Positions 22,206-33,747 of a stretch of DNA of 64,000 bases are shown here, piece by piece. Source of the DNA: Novakomyces olei. Lineage: Eukaryota > Ascomycota > Novakomycetes > Novakomycetales > Novakomycetaceae. The notes under the pieces are model-generated. The model did no database searches. It was not told the origin of the DNA and saw nothing but the letters and a program-made list of their open reading frames with translations. The stretch lies in assembly GCA_016906335.1 (NCBI GenBank), contig JADEYG010000003.1, forward strand, positions 1,054,001 to 1,118,000, given 5' to 3'. Positions within the stretch are counted from its first letter, which is position 1. Each line of letters begins with the position of its first letter. The position numbers were made by a program, and so were the translations under genes.

Positions 22206-24098
22206 TTAACGAGACAAAATGTGCGCAAGGCTCATACGCGATGCACTGATCGCTGAGCCTGGTACGCGTTGCTCTTCCCCAGATTTAACGACTCCACCGT
22301 CTGACCGTGGCAGCACCGGTTCCGAGTAAGATCGGGACATTTCCATACTAGACGCAATTCCCGGCGGAAATTGAACAGAGGCCGATGAAAGAGGAGGCAA
22401 TGGAGGAGATTGTTGAGACCGGTATAGTGATTCAGGGTTCGCATAGGGCTTTAGCGGGCCGAGTTTTAATGGCGGAAGCATTTGCCGGCTGATCCGCCAT
22501 TGTTCTTCCAAGGCAGCTAATGGCGGGAGAAAACTGCCTCCATTATTATTGCTGCTGTGGCCATACCTATTAGACGCAAGCATGGCCGAATCTGATTGGC
22601 CAGGAAACCCGGCACTCGGCGGGGGCGACACTTGGCTCGGAGCTTGTCGGCCACGAGGACTCGGTGAAGTTTCCCCAGCGGCAATACTCAATGACGCGAT
22701 CCCTGTTGATTCAGAAGGCGTCATTGGCGGCGAGAGTCCGTGGCCCGTTAGGGGCAAAGATAACTGTGCATTAGATATTGTATTTGCACGGACTAATGGG
22801 TACGGGCCCCGTGGATGATAATGGCGATAAGTTCGAGTCACTCTTGACCTGGTAGCTGAAGCCGGCGAGTCTCCTCCACTGCCAGCGACAGATGCTGAAC
22901 TGCCATACACTTCATCAGCTGTATTACCAGCTGACTTTTGTGGAGACAGTCTTTCTTCTGCTTCATGAGCACTATTTATCTTTGTAGGCCCCTCGTTAAA
23001 AACGACACTGTTTGCAGAAAGCCGGGACCTGCCTTTACGAACTATTGTAGTGTTCCAAAAGTTCTTTACTGCATTGTCAGACCGACCGGGTAAATGCTTG
23101 GCAATCTCAGCCCATCTGCTGCCGTATTTACTGTGCAGTTGTACAATAAGTGCCTCTTCCTGCGGAGAGAACGGGTCTCTTACAAGACTGGGGTTCACAT
23201 GATTGTGCCATCGTTCTCGGCACTGTTTCCCGGATCGAGAGCCGAGTCGGGTAGCGATAAGGACCCACCTTTCCGATCCAAACTCCTCTACTAGAGCTCG
23301 AAGCCGGGCGTCCTCACTCGTGGACCAAGGTCCACGTATAGTCCTACCTCTGGATAGAGTTTTCCAGCGATTAGCACACTGACGGGGCGACCTTTGTGCT
23401 TGCGGGAAAGCGTTTAGTGCTACTTTAACCCATGAACGGCCGTCGTGCAAGCGCATTGCTTCACGTAACTTGTCGTCCTCCTCTGCTGTCCAAGGCAGGC
23501 CCTGGACAATAAGCCGCCAGCGCGCAGAGCAATCAGCTGGCATATGAGGACGGAACTTGTCACTGCCAGCAGCAAAGGAGACTGCTGCAGCAATTTTCCT
23601 CCAAGTCCACTGAGGGTTATCTCGGAAACTTGCTCTCAGTGTTTCGTCCTCCTCAAGAGTCCAGTGGCAAAATTCCGAGGAGATAGCTAGCCAGCGGTCT
23701 TCACACTCGGTCTCGGAGTACTGTCCGTGGGGGAAAGCTACTGCTGCCACGTCTGACCATAACCCAGACTCGTTTATGGCTACTGCATGCTTTAATGTTT
23801 GATCGTCGTGTGGAGTCCAGCGGACGGCCACATGTCCTTCACGATCTAACGAGCGTTCTGCGTCATAGTCGTCCATGAACAGTTCATCACTGCCCGCAGT
23901 AGAGCTTGTGGCTGAATAATGAGTAGAAGCAGGGGTTGAACAGGGCACAGAACGATTTATAGGCTGAGGGTTCTCTGCCACAAAAATCGGCTGCTGCCGA
24001 CGCCAGCACGAAGAGCTGGCTGCAGGAAATTGGTCATCTGAGCTCGCAGAGGGGAGCAAGTGCGGACGGCTGCCCCCCACGCCATAAGCGGGAGCCAT
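22206..24098 (-). CDS. Myb-domain protein with five Myb repeats
   Basis: A single exon. I take the ATG at 24098 (Met-Ala-Pro-Ala-Tyr), giving about 630 aa; a longer start at 24218 is possible. Five tryptophan-spaced Myb/SANT repeats run in series: (1) about residues 90-140, Arg-Trp-Thr-Pro...Trp-Ser-Asp-Val; (2) Cys-His-Trp-Thr-Leu...Trp-Thr-Trp-Arg-Lys; (3) Leu-Pro-Trp-Thr-Ala...Ser-Trp-Val-Lys; (4) Arg-Gly-Pro-Trp-Ser...KQCRERWHNHVNPSL; (5) Arg-Asp-Pro-Phe-Ser...SDNAVKNFWNTTI. Repeats 4-5 resemble the R2R3 pair of c-Myb, which binds DNA. The first three are diverged, an arrangement similar to SNAPC4. The C-terminal half is Ser/Pro-rich and disordered. It is a nuclear DNA-binding regulator; the target is unknown. 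Confidence 0.85.
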   Translation of the reverse strand: MAPAYGVGGSRPHLLPSASSDDQFPAASSSCWRRQQPIFVAENPQPINRSVPCSTPASTHYSATSSTAGSDELFMDDYDAERSLDREGHVAVRWTPHDDQTLKHAVAINESGLWSDVAAVAFPHGQYSETECEDRWLAISSEFCHWTLEEDETLRASFRDNPQWTWRKIAAAVSFAAGSDKFRPHMPADCSARWRLIVQGLPWTAEEDDKLREAMRLHDGRSWVKVALNAFPQAQRSPRQCANRWKTLSRGRTIRGPWSTSEDARLRALVEEFGSERWVLIATRLGSRSGKQCRERWHNHVNPSLVRDPFSPQEEALIVQLHSKYGSRWAEIAKHLPGRSDNAVKNFWNTTIVRKGRSRLSANSVVFNEGPTKINSAHEAEERLSPQKSAGNTADEVYGSSASVAGSGGDSPASATRSRVTRTYRHYHPRGPYPLVRANTISNAQLSLPLTGHGLSPPMTPSESTGIASLSIAAGETSPSPRGRQAPSQVSPPPSAGFPGQSDSAMLASNRYGHSSNNNGGSFLPPLAALEEQWRISRQMLPPLKLGPLKPYANPESLYRSQQSPPLPPLSSASVQFPPGIASSMEMSRSYSEPVLPRSDGGVVKSGEEQRVPGSAISASRMSLAHILSR

Positions 24099-25971
24099 TG
24101 AGCATGCCAGTTTGAACAAGGTTTGGCTGGAAAGCGGTTTGTAAATTCGAGCCAAGGAGATTGAACAAGAGACGAGTGTAGATTGATACTTTAGACAGAA
24201 GCGAGAAAAGTAGTGCACTTTTTGACTTTTGATTAGATGATTATTGGTGCGAATTGCGCACTTTTAACAATAGTCCACACGGATTCGTTGACGAATGCTT
24301 AATATCTCCGACTCCGCTAAAAGGGCTTTTGACAAAAATTTGCAGGATAAATCAGAGCAGGTAAGCGTGCTGGAAAAGATAGACTGTAAAGAACGAATTG
24401 TCGAATAATATCAACCAAAACTGCGTGCAATTGAACTCAACGCGACCGATGCTTTTGGGGATTTCAACTACCCTCAAAAAGGCCCTTTAATTATGCAATA
24501 TATATGCCCAAAAATTGACGGAAAAGACAGCAAGAAGATCTGCGTGGTGCCTGCGGTTGATTTGTGGCGTTAGTGATGATCGGCTTCCAATTGTCACGGT
24601 AAAGTTGCCCTGCCGTCTCAGATTCGGGCAGAAAGCTATGCAGCCCAGGCACGGCAAAAGGTTATCGGCACGCTAATTCTGATCATACTTTACACGTAAT
24701 TTTTACTTGTTCAAAAAAAATAAAGCGTTAACGCGCGGCGCGCGTTAGCACTGGCCAATAAGAATCGGGAACGATTTACACAGGGGACGAACGGTCGATT
24801 TGGAACGAACGTGCCGAGACTGTTAGGAATGGTACATTGTACGCAAAGGGAAACTGTCACCTCGCTAAACGCGTCGATTCTGTTCATATTATCATGTGGC
24901 AATGCGTTGCTGTATACTGTTTCGTGATATGCCAGTTAATGGCCGCTATTCTTTGTTTACATGTATGATATAATAAAGTGAATTCACACTGCGTGAAAGT
25001 TATGAGTAATAACGAAAACGTGACAGGATAAATGTAAAGACGGGATGGATAAGGATTGCCGTTGTGCGCGAACGCGTGTCTTCTTACATTACTCTAAATA
25101 TATTTTCGCTTATCTAATCCTCGGTTTCAAGTGTCAAGTTGAACGGAACAAGCTTTCTATCGCGCCAGCGCTTGTACTCGCCGCTAAATTTACAACGTTT
25201 TGATAGCATTTAACATCTTTGGTTGCTACACATTCCCAATACAAATAATTCCATTGACAAATATTTGACGAACTGGTGGTCGAAAGCACTAATTGCCGGC
25301 GCATACTAGTGTCATCGTCAAATTTGACCTAGCACTTACATGGCTTTTGGAGAAAGACGGACATAAAAATTCGTAATTGCAGCTATCCGGGCAACATACT
25401 ATACATTTTGTTAAAATAGCATAGCTTGATCATACGAACAGCATGGGTGTATGGCTTAATTGTGTATGTGCCTTACTTTGCAGCAAATCTAGCAAACTTG
25501 AACAATTCTACAAATTTATATTACACAGAAGGTACTTTAATTTTGAATTATAATATGCATCTATGTATATTTTTGATACGCTTAAAGAGCGTTGCATGCT
25601 ATACTAAAACAGCGCACTTTGCTCAACTCTATAATATAATTTGAATACTATTTAAGCCATATGCTCGTTTGCACCATGTAATTTAATCAATTTGTACACT
25701 TTATCAAACAGCTGAAATGTAAATATTTCAGTGGTTTTCTTTATAAATCTTGGTATTATATTCTGTAATTTACGTAGTATGGCTTTCAGTACTATATACT
25801 CTCTGGAATTGATTCAGTATGCATTTTACTGGTGTGCACGGTGAAAACCCTACTTTGTTATAAAAAAAGATTTTTATAACGCGGGCCCATATACACTGGC
25901 AATTTTTGCTGCAGGACAAGGCTCCAATTTCCTTTCCCCCTCGCAGATTTTCGGTACTCGTCTAGTAGGCC
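24099..25971. other. Divergent promoter between the Myb gene and eIF3a
   Basis: About 1.9 kb, the largest gap in the left half. The part from about 24900 to 25900 is very AT-rich and has only short frames such as 25426-25644. I see no conserved gene, tRNA or transposon remnant. Confidence 0.5.
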
Positions 25972-28955
25972 ATGCCGCCGCCCACTGGCCGCCCCGAAAA
26001 CATCCTCAAGGTACATTTAAACTTTTAGTTGCTTCTTTTGCTAATCCTTTTCCCCTTAGCGTGCGGATGAACTTATAGCGCTCGATCAAAAAAATTCGGC
26101 ACTCACGCTGCTCCATGAGCTTATTCTGTCAAAGCGTGGCCGTAACACGCCCATTGCCAGTCTTGAGCCCATTGTTCTGCGCTTCGTGGAACTATGTGTC
26201 GATCTGCGGAAGGGCAAAACTGCAAAGGAAGGACTTTTCCAGTACAAGAATACCGCGCAAAACACTAGTGTAACTACTATTGAAACTGTGCTTCGCCACT
26301 ACCTCGACCTCGCTTCGGAGCGTGTAGCGTCTGCCCAATCAAAATCGCAGCAGCTCGTACTCGACTCTATCTCTGACCTCGATGCGGCTTCCACTCCAGA
26401 GTCGATTATGATGTCTACCGTCTCTGTAGCTAATCCGCAAGACCGTACTGACCGTACCATCCTGACCCCCTGGCTAGCGTTTCTGTGGGAGGCTTACCGC
26501 ACTACATTGGACATTCTGCGTAACAATGCTCGGCTCGAGGTCATGTACCAGTCAGTCGCCAATGCAGCCTTTCAATTCTGCCTCACTTACCAACGCAAAT
26601 CTGAGTTTAAACGTTTGTGCGACCTGCTGCGTAATCATTTACAGATTGCTTCCAAGCCTCCGCAAGCAAAACATGCAGGAACTGCTCATTTGATTAATTT
26701 GACAGAGCCAGAGACACTTCAACGACACATTGAAACCCGTTTTAGCCAGCTCTCTGCATCGGTTGAACTCGAGCTGTGGAACGAGGCCTTCCGCTCAATT
26801 GAGGATATTCATCATCTGCTTTCTCTCTCTAAAAGACCCTCAAAACCTACAGTTATGGCTACTTACTATGAGCGTATGATTCGTATCTTTGCTGTAGCAC
26901 AAAACCATCTTTTCCATGCAGCTGCTTGGGCTCGCCTTGCCGGTATCAGATCTCTACAGCGGTCTGCAGCAGATGAAGAGCGCTTAGCCAACAATGTTAT
27001 ACTGAGCACGCTCAGTATTCCAGTGATTTCGACGAGCAGAGTTCGCTGGGGTACTTATGACGTGGAGCAAACTCGTGCAAAAGAAGCTCGTTTGTCTGCA
27101 CTTTTGGGTCTGCAAAACTCACCGACTCGTCGATCATTATTGGATCAGGCACTTGCCCGAGGCCTCCTAGCTAAGGCCAGTCCGGAAGTGGCTGCTATCT
27201 ATAAAAACTTGGAAGAGGAGTTTCATCCTCTTTCAATTTGCAAAAAGATCCAGCCTCTGTTGCACAGGATTGCACAGGACGAACAGCAGTCTTATTACGT
27301 GAAGAACTTGCAGCAAGTTATCCTGACGCGAATGTTCCAGCAGCTTTCTCAAGTCTACGAGACAATTTCTTTAGACTTTGTGCTTGAGCTGGCCCGTTTT
27401 GATGAGCCTTTCAGCATTTCTCCTCTAGACATTGATCGTTTCATTATGAAGGGCAATCGTGAGGGTGACTTGAACGTCCGTGTCGATCATGCCACGCGTG
27501 CCCTCACTTTTTCGAATGATGTTTTGGCCAAAGAAAAGGAGCTGGAGGAACAAGACCTGCGCCTGCAAGAGACTCCCTCGGAGATGATTCGTACACGTTT
27601 GACCAAGATTTCGCGTGCGCTCTACAGTGTCATTTCTATCGTTGATCAAGGATTCCGTAACGATCTCAATACTCGTAGAGAGGCAGCTCGTCAACGTGCC
27701 CTGGAAACTGTGGACGCGGAGCATAAAGAGGCAGTGTTACGTCGCTCAATCATTGAACGACGCAAGGAACTTGTGGAGAAACAACACAAGCAGCAAGAGC
27801 GTGAGCGTCTTACAAGGGAAGCAGCTCAGAAACAGGCAGAGCAGGAGGCAGAGTCTAAACGGATTCAAGAGGAAGCTCGTAAACGCGAAATTGAGCGTAT
27901 TAAACGCGAGCAAGAGGCTATTCGCCAAGAAGAGACGCGTAAATTGGTGGAAGAGCTAAAGGCTAAAGGATCAAAGATTGAAGTTGACGTAAGTTTGTTT
28001 CTATCAGTCTATTGCCCACTTATTGATAACGTTGGTGGTTTGAGCTCTTTGATAATACCCACCCACACTCTTGTCTTTTAATCTTCATTCATTTTTCTTT
28101 ATCGACTATACTAACAAATAGAACATTGAGGAGCTGGACACAACAAAACTGCGTGTTATGCACATTCAACAACTGGAAAAAGAGTCGCGAGATATGAATG
28201 AGCGTATGAGAATTACAGCCAAACGTTTGGACCACATTGAGCGTGCCTATCGCCGGGAAGAGATCCCTCTGCTGGAAGAAGACTACAGAGCGCAGCGTGA
28301 AAACGATCGTGTCGCCTTTGACGCTGCTCAAAAAGCTCAAGCAGAGACGGCAAAGACACGTCATACAGAGGCAGTAGCACTGAAAAAGCGATTGGCAGGT
28401 ATAATGCCGGAATATAAGCAATTTTGTGAGCAAGCAAACTCAAAACGTCATGCTGCCTACGAGGCTAAAGTGGCCAAAGCGCGACAGGGTCTGGAAGATG
28501 CCAAAGAGGCTCGCCGTGAGGAAGTTCGTGAGCGTAGAATTGCAGAGATCAGGGCTGCACGCGAAGCAAGACTGCGCGCAGAGCGTGAAGAGGAGAAGAG
28601 ACGTGAAGCAGCAGCCGCTGAAGAAGAACGACAGGCTACTCGCCGTCGAGAGTTGGAGGAGCGTAAGCGGCAGCAGATGGAAGAACGTTCCCGTTTGGAT
28701 GAGCAAGCGCGTATTCAAAGACAGAGAGAACAAGAGGTAGAGGAGAAAGGTGAGCAGCGTAGACGAGAGCGTTTACGTGAGCAGCAAGCACCTTATCAAC
28801 AACAGCGTTCGCTTTTTACAAGACCCTCTGCTGAAGCACCTGCAAAGGCTGCTCCAGAAGCAGGATCTAAGCCGGGCAAGTATGTTCCTGGTGCGTTTAG
28901 GCGTCGTCGTGAAGAGTTGGAGCGGCAAAAGAAGGCGCAAGAGAATGAAGAATAG
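25972..28955 (+). CDS. TIF32: Translation initiation factor eIF3 subunit a
   Basis: Three exons: 25972-26010, 26060-27988 and 28122-28955 (933 aa; yeast Tif32 is 964). Exon 1 is only 13 codons. Introns start GTACAT and GTAAGT and end CCTTAG and AAATAG; the second has ACTAACAAATAG. The scaffold subunit of eIF3 organises 43S pre-initiation complexes in the cytosol. The N-terminal region has the helical repeat and a PCI domain at about residues 330-500. After about residue 560 it is an almost continuous highly charged coiled coil of Glu, Arg, Lys and Gln (the spectrin-like domain), ending with a basic Lys/Arg tail. It is the strongest housekeeping anchor in the window. Confidence 0.95.
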
Positions 28956-29628
28956 TAGCAGTTTTGTATACTGAATTAGTAAAATGATTGGCAAAGTGAA
29001 TCGAAATCAACAGCCGACAGTAAACGAACGCCAGCATTCATAGAGATTTACCAGATAATTGTTATGAACACGTTGTCTTTATCGAATCATCGACAAGCAT
29101 ATGATAGAATTTAATTAAAGTCGCTCCAGTTTGTATTGATTCATAGCATAAAAATATAGAAAGACGACCAGATGGGTCTCTTTCTACGAATATTCGTATT
29201 ATGCGTATTATTCGTATTATCCGTATTATCCGTATTATTCGTATTATTCGTATTATTCGTATTATTCGTATTATTCGTATTATTCGTATTATTCGTATTA
29301 TTCGTATTATTCGTATTATTCGTATTATTCGTATTATTCGTATTATTCGTATTATTCGTATTATTCGTATTATTCGTATTATTCGTATTATTCGTATTAT
29401 TCGTATTATTCGTATTATTCGTATTATTCGTATTATTCGTATTATTCGTATTATTCGTATTATTCGTATTATTCGTAATATTCGTATTATTCGTATTATT
29501 CGTATTATTCGTATTATTCGTATTATTTTATTTTCTCATTTAATTATATTATATTTAAATACTCATTGTATACATAACTGATAATATGAATTAATTAAAA
29601 CTGTCGCGACGCGAAACGCGTAGACAAA
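28956..29628. other. eIF3a-PRI2 spacer with a large minisatellite
   Basis: Short AT-rich flanks surround the 9-nt minisatellite (listed separately). Simple-repeat frames of over 100 codons here encode only Val-Leu-Phe or Arg-Ile-Ile repeats and are not genes. Confidence 0.8.
29186..29527. repeat. ATTCGTATT 9-nt minisatellite, about 38 copies
   Basis: A near-perfect tandem array of a 9-base unit with rare single-base variants near its left end (ATCC for ATTC) and right end (AATATT). It lies between eIF3a and PRI2, upstream of the PRI2 start by about 100 nt. Array length is probably polymorphic. Confidence 0.95.
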
Positions 29629-31160
29629 ATGTTCAGGACGCACAAGAAACGAGCTTTAGCTTCAAAAGGCCGAAACTTTGGTGGAGCGAGCGGCGATGAA
29701 GTCTTACTTCACAATGGATCAGGCACATACCCGCACCGGCTCAATTTTTATATTGAACCTCCACGCTCTGAAGTCAGTATTGAGGACTTTGAAACTTGGG
29801 CGATTGACAGGCTTTATGGTAAGAAAAGGTTTTTGCTCGAATGCTAAAAGCTGTAGTACTCGGTGAGATCGAGTCTGCTATGGTCCGAAACAAGTCTGTA
29901 AAAGAAATGGAAGCTATGCTGAAAAGCGTTATTGACAAGCATCTGCCTTTGTCCAGCAACTCGGCCCGCTCTATTAAGGGCTCACGTACTGTCGATCAAG
30001 AACGGAAAAAGGATCACTACAGCCATTTTATCCTAAGACTGGCCTTTTGCCGAACGTATGTCAAACAGAAAAATGAAATAAATAACAAATAATAAAAATA
30101 AATAAATAATAAATAAATGTATTCAAAGTCGAGACTAATTTAAAGGGAGGAACTGCGGAAACGGTTCGCCAGGGCAGAATCTTTACTGTTTCGTCTCCGC
30201 TTCAATACAGATGACGCACGCGAACGTTTGGCCTTTATAGAACAAAACAATTTTGATTGGGAGCCAGTCACCCCCGAAGAAAGGGAAAAGCTCTCTAATA
30301 AATTATTAGGGTCACGTGAAGAGCATTACTTTCGCGTTGATTTCGAACGCGTTGCCGACTTGGTAGAGAAAAGACGCGTCTATCTTTCTGCAGGAAAAGC
30401 TTACGTGCCCGCATCAGAGCAGATATCGCTTGTTTTAGCTGAATTCGAATCGAGATTGATGCGTTCTTTGGAGCAAACAGCACGAGCGCTACCGCGCTTA
30501 GACGAGGACGATCGACTGCTTCCGATCTTGAATCATTTAAGTCTCGGATTTATCTCGCCCGATTACACAAGCAATGTCACTGCTATTGGTGAGGTTACGG
30601 CTGCTCAAGTCGATTCGCTAGTTAAACATTTCCCTCTGTGTATGCGGAGTTTACACGCAAATTTAATGCGAGACAAGCATTTAAAGCACTTTGGAAGGCT
30701 ACAGTATACACTTTTCCTCAAAGGCATTGGACTTAATGTTGATGAGGCTGTCATTTTTTGGCGACGCGCTTTTTCTACGTGTACAGACGATAAATTTGCA
30801 AAGGAATACCGTTATAATATTCGGCATTCTTATGGGATGGAGGGTAGCCGACGCAATTACAAGCCCCAAACTTGTCAGCAAATTATTGCCGGACCTCAAC
30901 CGGGACCTGGAGACTGCCATGGCTGCCCGTATCGCCATTTTAGTGTAGATAATTTGGATGCCGCACTTTCACGTATTGGTGTCAGTTCGCCAAAGGAGTT
31001 GAGAGAAATTCATGATGCAGTTGCCGGCAAGCATTATCATGTGGCCTGCACAAAAGTATACGAGTTTACTCACAAGGATAGCGCTCCCCTCAAGGAGAGT
31101 ATTTCGCACCCGAATCAGTATTTCGAGCTGAGCTACAATGCTGAGCGAGAAGGTAAATAG
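29629..31160 (+). CDS. PRI2: DNA primase large subunit
   Basis: Three exons: 29629-29818, 29857-30055 and 30146-31160 (467 aa). Introns are 38 and 90 nt. The joins restore RLYVLGEIESA and Cys-Arg-Thr-Glu-Glu-Leu-Arg-Lys-Arg-Phe. Pri2 is part of DNA polymerase alpha-primase and is needed for RNA primer synthesis at replication forks in the nucleus. The family's Fe-S-binding cysteines are in place in the C-terminal half: the Cys of FPLCMRSLH, the Cys of Cys-Gln-Gln-Ile-Ile, the second Cys of DCHGCPYRH and the Cys of HYHVACTKVYE. A Lys-Glu-Tyr-Arg-Tyr-Asn-Ile-Arg-His-Ser-Tyr-Gly block matches the family. It is convergent with PDX1. Confidence 0.93.
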
Positions 31161-31276
31161 GTATGGACGTGTAATTAATTTATATTTGATACTCATCAAG
31201 ATTGTATAGTACAAACAGACAGAAATTTAAGAATGAATTGTAGAAAATTTGAACACCTTGAAGATTAAATATGGAA

Positions 31277-31279
<3 letters not shown>

Positions 31280-31309
<30 letters not shown>

Positions 31310-31365
31310 AAATTATTTATTTATTTTTTATTATTTTTTATTATTTTTTATTTATTTTTTATTTA
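31280..31365. repeat. Inverted AAAT/ATTT simple repeat between convergent genes
   Basis: A run of AAATA units is followed directly by ATTTATTTTTTATT units, so either strand can fold into a long AT hairpin. It lies 120 nt after PRI2 and 85 nt before the PDX1 stop on the other strand. It may supply polyadenylation or termination signals in both directions. Confidence 0.7.
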
Positions 31366-31450
31366 CAAATTAGCTTTTTATCGAAACCAATATTTTATAA
31401 TATATCTGTACCAGTTCTTATTTAAATTAGTGCTCAATTTCTATACCCTT

Positions 31451-33029
31451 TTACACAAAAAGACCACGTGGCTCTTCAATATTCTCCTTTACCGAGCGCA
31501 AATACTGCCTTGCCGCTGACACGCTGACCTTGTCTGCATCAAGTTGAATACGAGCAGAAAATTCGTGTCCATCAGCAGCGACAATGGCGGGATGAGGAAC
31601 AGACGCGGCCGGTTCAACATCAAAAAGAACATCATATATATCTTGTGATCCCGATTTCACCACTGGTCCATTATGTTTAGACGCAGTAGATTCAAGTGTA
31701 AACTGGGTCGTCTTAGGAAGCGATGAAGGTAAAGTAAGCGTTACAAGCTCTCCCGAACCAGAAACAACTGGCTTGAACTTAAAAGGCGGTGAAGCACTTG
31801 CTTTAGATCCAACAAGCTCATCAAAGGCGGCATCTGCCACAGAAGGCAAAGGACGAGCAAACTCGGGCACCTCTTCAAATGCTTTAGCACTCGCCTTTTC
31901 CACGAGGTCTTGCACAGTAACATTGACGCCCAATTGCTCTGAGAGACGATCGCTCAGTGTAAAAAGCTGGTCCAGTGATACAGTTTCATCAATTGACTGC
32001 AAAGGTTTCGGCTTGCTTACTGCATCAACTGGCTTGTCGCTTTTAACTGCCTCCGGCTTTGGTGCTGCGACTTTAATATTACTTAGATCAAGATGAGAAA
32101 GCTTTTCGATGGTCTTGCTCAAAGTAACAGGTGACGATTTGTTGATACGGCCAATGTGTGCCAGCACATCGCCCTTGAGAATACGGCCATTTGGTCCTGT
32201 ACCTTTAACTTCATTCGCGTCTGCGATTCCGTACAAGTGTAAAAGACGCTCGACCGCAGGAGAAAGCGTTTGGTTCTTGGGCGGCTCAACGTGATCCACT
32301 ACTTTTGGCTCAGGCGCTTGTGCAGTTGAGCCTTGTTCGCTGCCACTGGCATCGCTCGGACTCTGCTTTGCTTGAGATTCATGAGCAGAGGCAGCCGCTT
32401 CTTCTTTTGTCTCCTTGGGCAGTTCCAGAGTAGCCAGGTCGTCGTCTTGCTCAGCAAAGACTGCAATCGGCCGTCCGACGGGAACGCCTTTGGCTCCATC
32501 ATTAACCAGGATCTTTGCCAGTACACCATCGTCTTGAGCTTCTACTTCCATTTGTGCCTTGTCTATTCGGATTAGATAAAAGTCTGTGGGAGAGAGACAT
32601 GATTAAAATGCCAATAAACAACAAATTGAACTAAAACTCCAGACAAGTAAAGCCTGGACGGATCCTCTTACCAGTCTCAACTTCCAGTAGCACATCGCCC
32701 GCACTGAACGAGTCTCCAGGTTGTAAGCGCCATTTAGCGATATTGCCTTCCGTCATTGTCGGCGAGAGCGCAGGCATATCAAAATTAGAGGCTACCATCC
32801 GTCTCGCAGTGCCATGGAAGCCTTCATTAAACAGATAAAAGCGTTAATACGGCCGCGTCCTAGTATACTCATTCTTACCTCGACGATTCTCACCATGCCT
32901 CCCGCTCAGGAAACGAAACGCTGTTGGCCTGGGCAAAGAAAAAGACCGAGCTGCTGCCGCCGCCCTCACTGATGAAAAGGCGTCGACAGCGGCAGCAGCA
33001 TTTGGCGCGGCAGCAGTCGCTCTGATCAT
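31451..33029 (-). CDS. PDX1: Pyruvate dehydrogenase complex component X (E3-binding protein)
   Basis: Three exons: 33029-32879, 32821-32672 and 32562-31451 (470 aa). The N-terminus is a long Ala/Arg/Ser-rich mitochondrial presequence. The lipoyl domain follows, with [14 protein letters not shown] and, across join 2, Glu-Val-Glu-Thr-Asp-Lys-Ala-Gln carrying the lipoylated lysine. A Pro/Ala linker then leads to a peripheral-subunit-binding domain ([13 protein letters not shown], then [16 protein letters not shown]). The last ~220 residues do not contain the dihydrolipoamide acetyltransferase active-site His-x3-Asp-Gly motif, so this is component X and not E2. It anchors E3 to the PDH core in the mitochondrial matrix. 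Introns are 57 nt (GTAAGA...ATGAAG) and 109 nt (GTAAGA...GAATAG). Confidence 0.9.
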
Positions 33030-33747
33030 TGATCGCTAGAGCGACGAAACTTGGGATATGTCGGTCTCTGAGATGGATAGATAATATATATAAATATGTG
33101 GTTTATAACGCTGATATTATACTATTTATTATATGCCCTTTATGATAAATACCGTATGTTTTTATACTTTTTCGTTTTTAATACTCCCAGAATTAATATT
33201 AGAGTATTTATTACATTCAGGTGTACTTGTACTGTCTTGCGTATAACTTCTTATAAAGTCTTACAAATTCTGACGATTGTGTCCTTAGACTTGGATTGAA
33301 AAATAAGAAAATATAATTAATTCAAAGGATTTTTCAAAGAAATAAACAAATAAATAACAGAAATAATGGAACACGAGCTGAGAAAATTGAAAATTAACAA
33401 GGAATTCATATCAAAAGAGCTTTAGCAGTTCTATATCGGTATAAACTCAAGTCATGTAGGCTCAAACCGTTTAGGCACTCGAGCTGATACTGAATGTCGG
33501 TGTTACAAAACTAAACAAATTCAACTAGTCTAGTATCAAAGTCATACAATTTAGGTTATTTTTGGGTTTCAGTCGTAAAGCATCCTATAAAGCCGACGTT
33601 CCACGGAAAAGATTTTATTAGAGCCAGAATCAACAGTCTGCAATGAAACAGCGGAATACATGCAAACAAGACATGGATTCAAAGGTATATATTAGTATAC
33701 TTGTGAGCTGTAGTCACGCTTTAACGCCATTTCGCACCAAATTGCAA
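33030..33747. other. Spacer between PDX1 and SAR1
   Basis: About 720 nt of AT-rich DNA, the promoter of PDX1 and the 3' flank of SAR1, both read leftward. There is no supported gene. An open frame at 33643-33915 is antisense to the SAR1 end. Confidence 0.5.

Noticed and set aside
29172-29581. Long open frames encoding Val-Leu-Phe or Arg-Ile-Ile repeats
   Set aside because: They are translations of the 9-nt minisatellite and have no other sequence.
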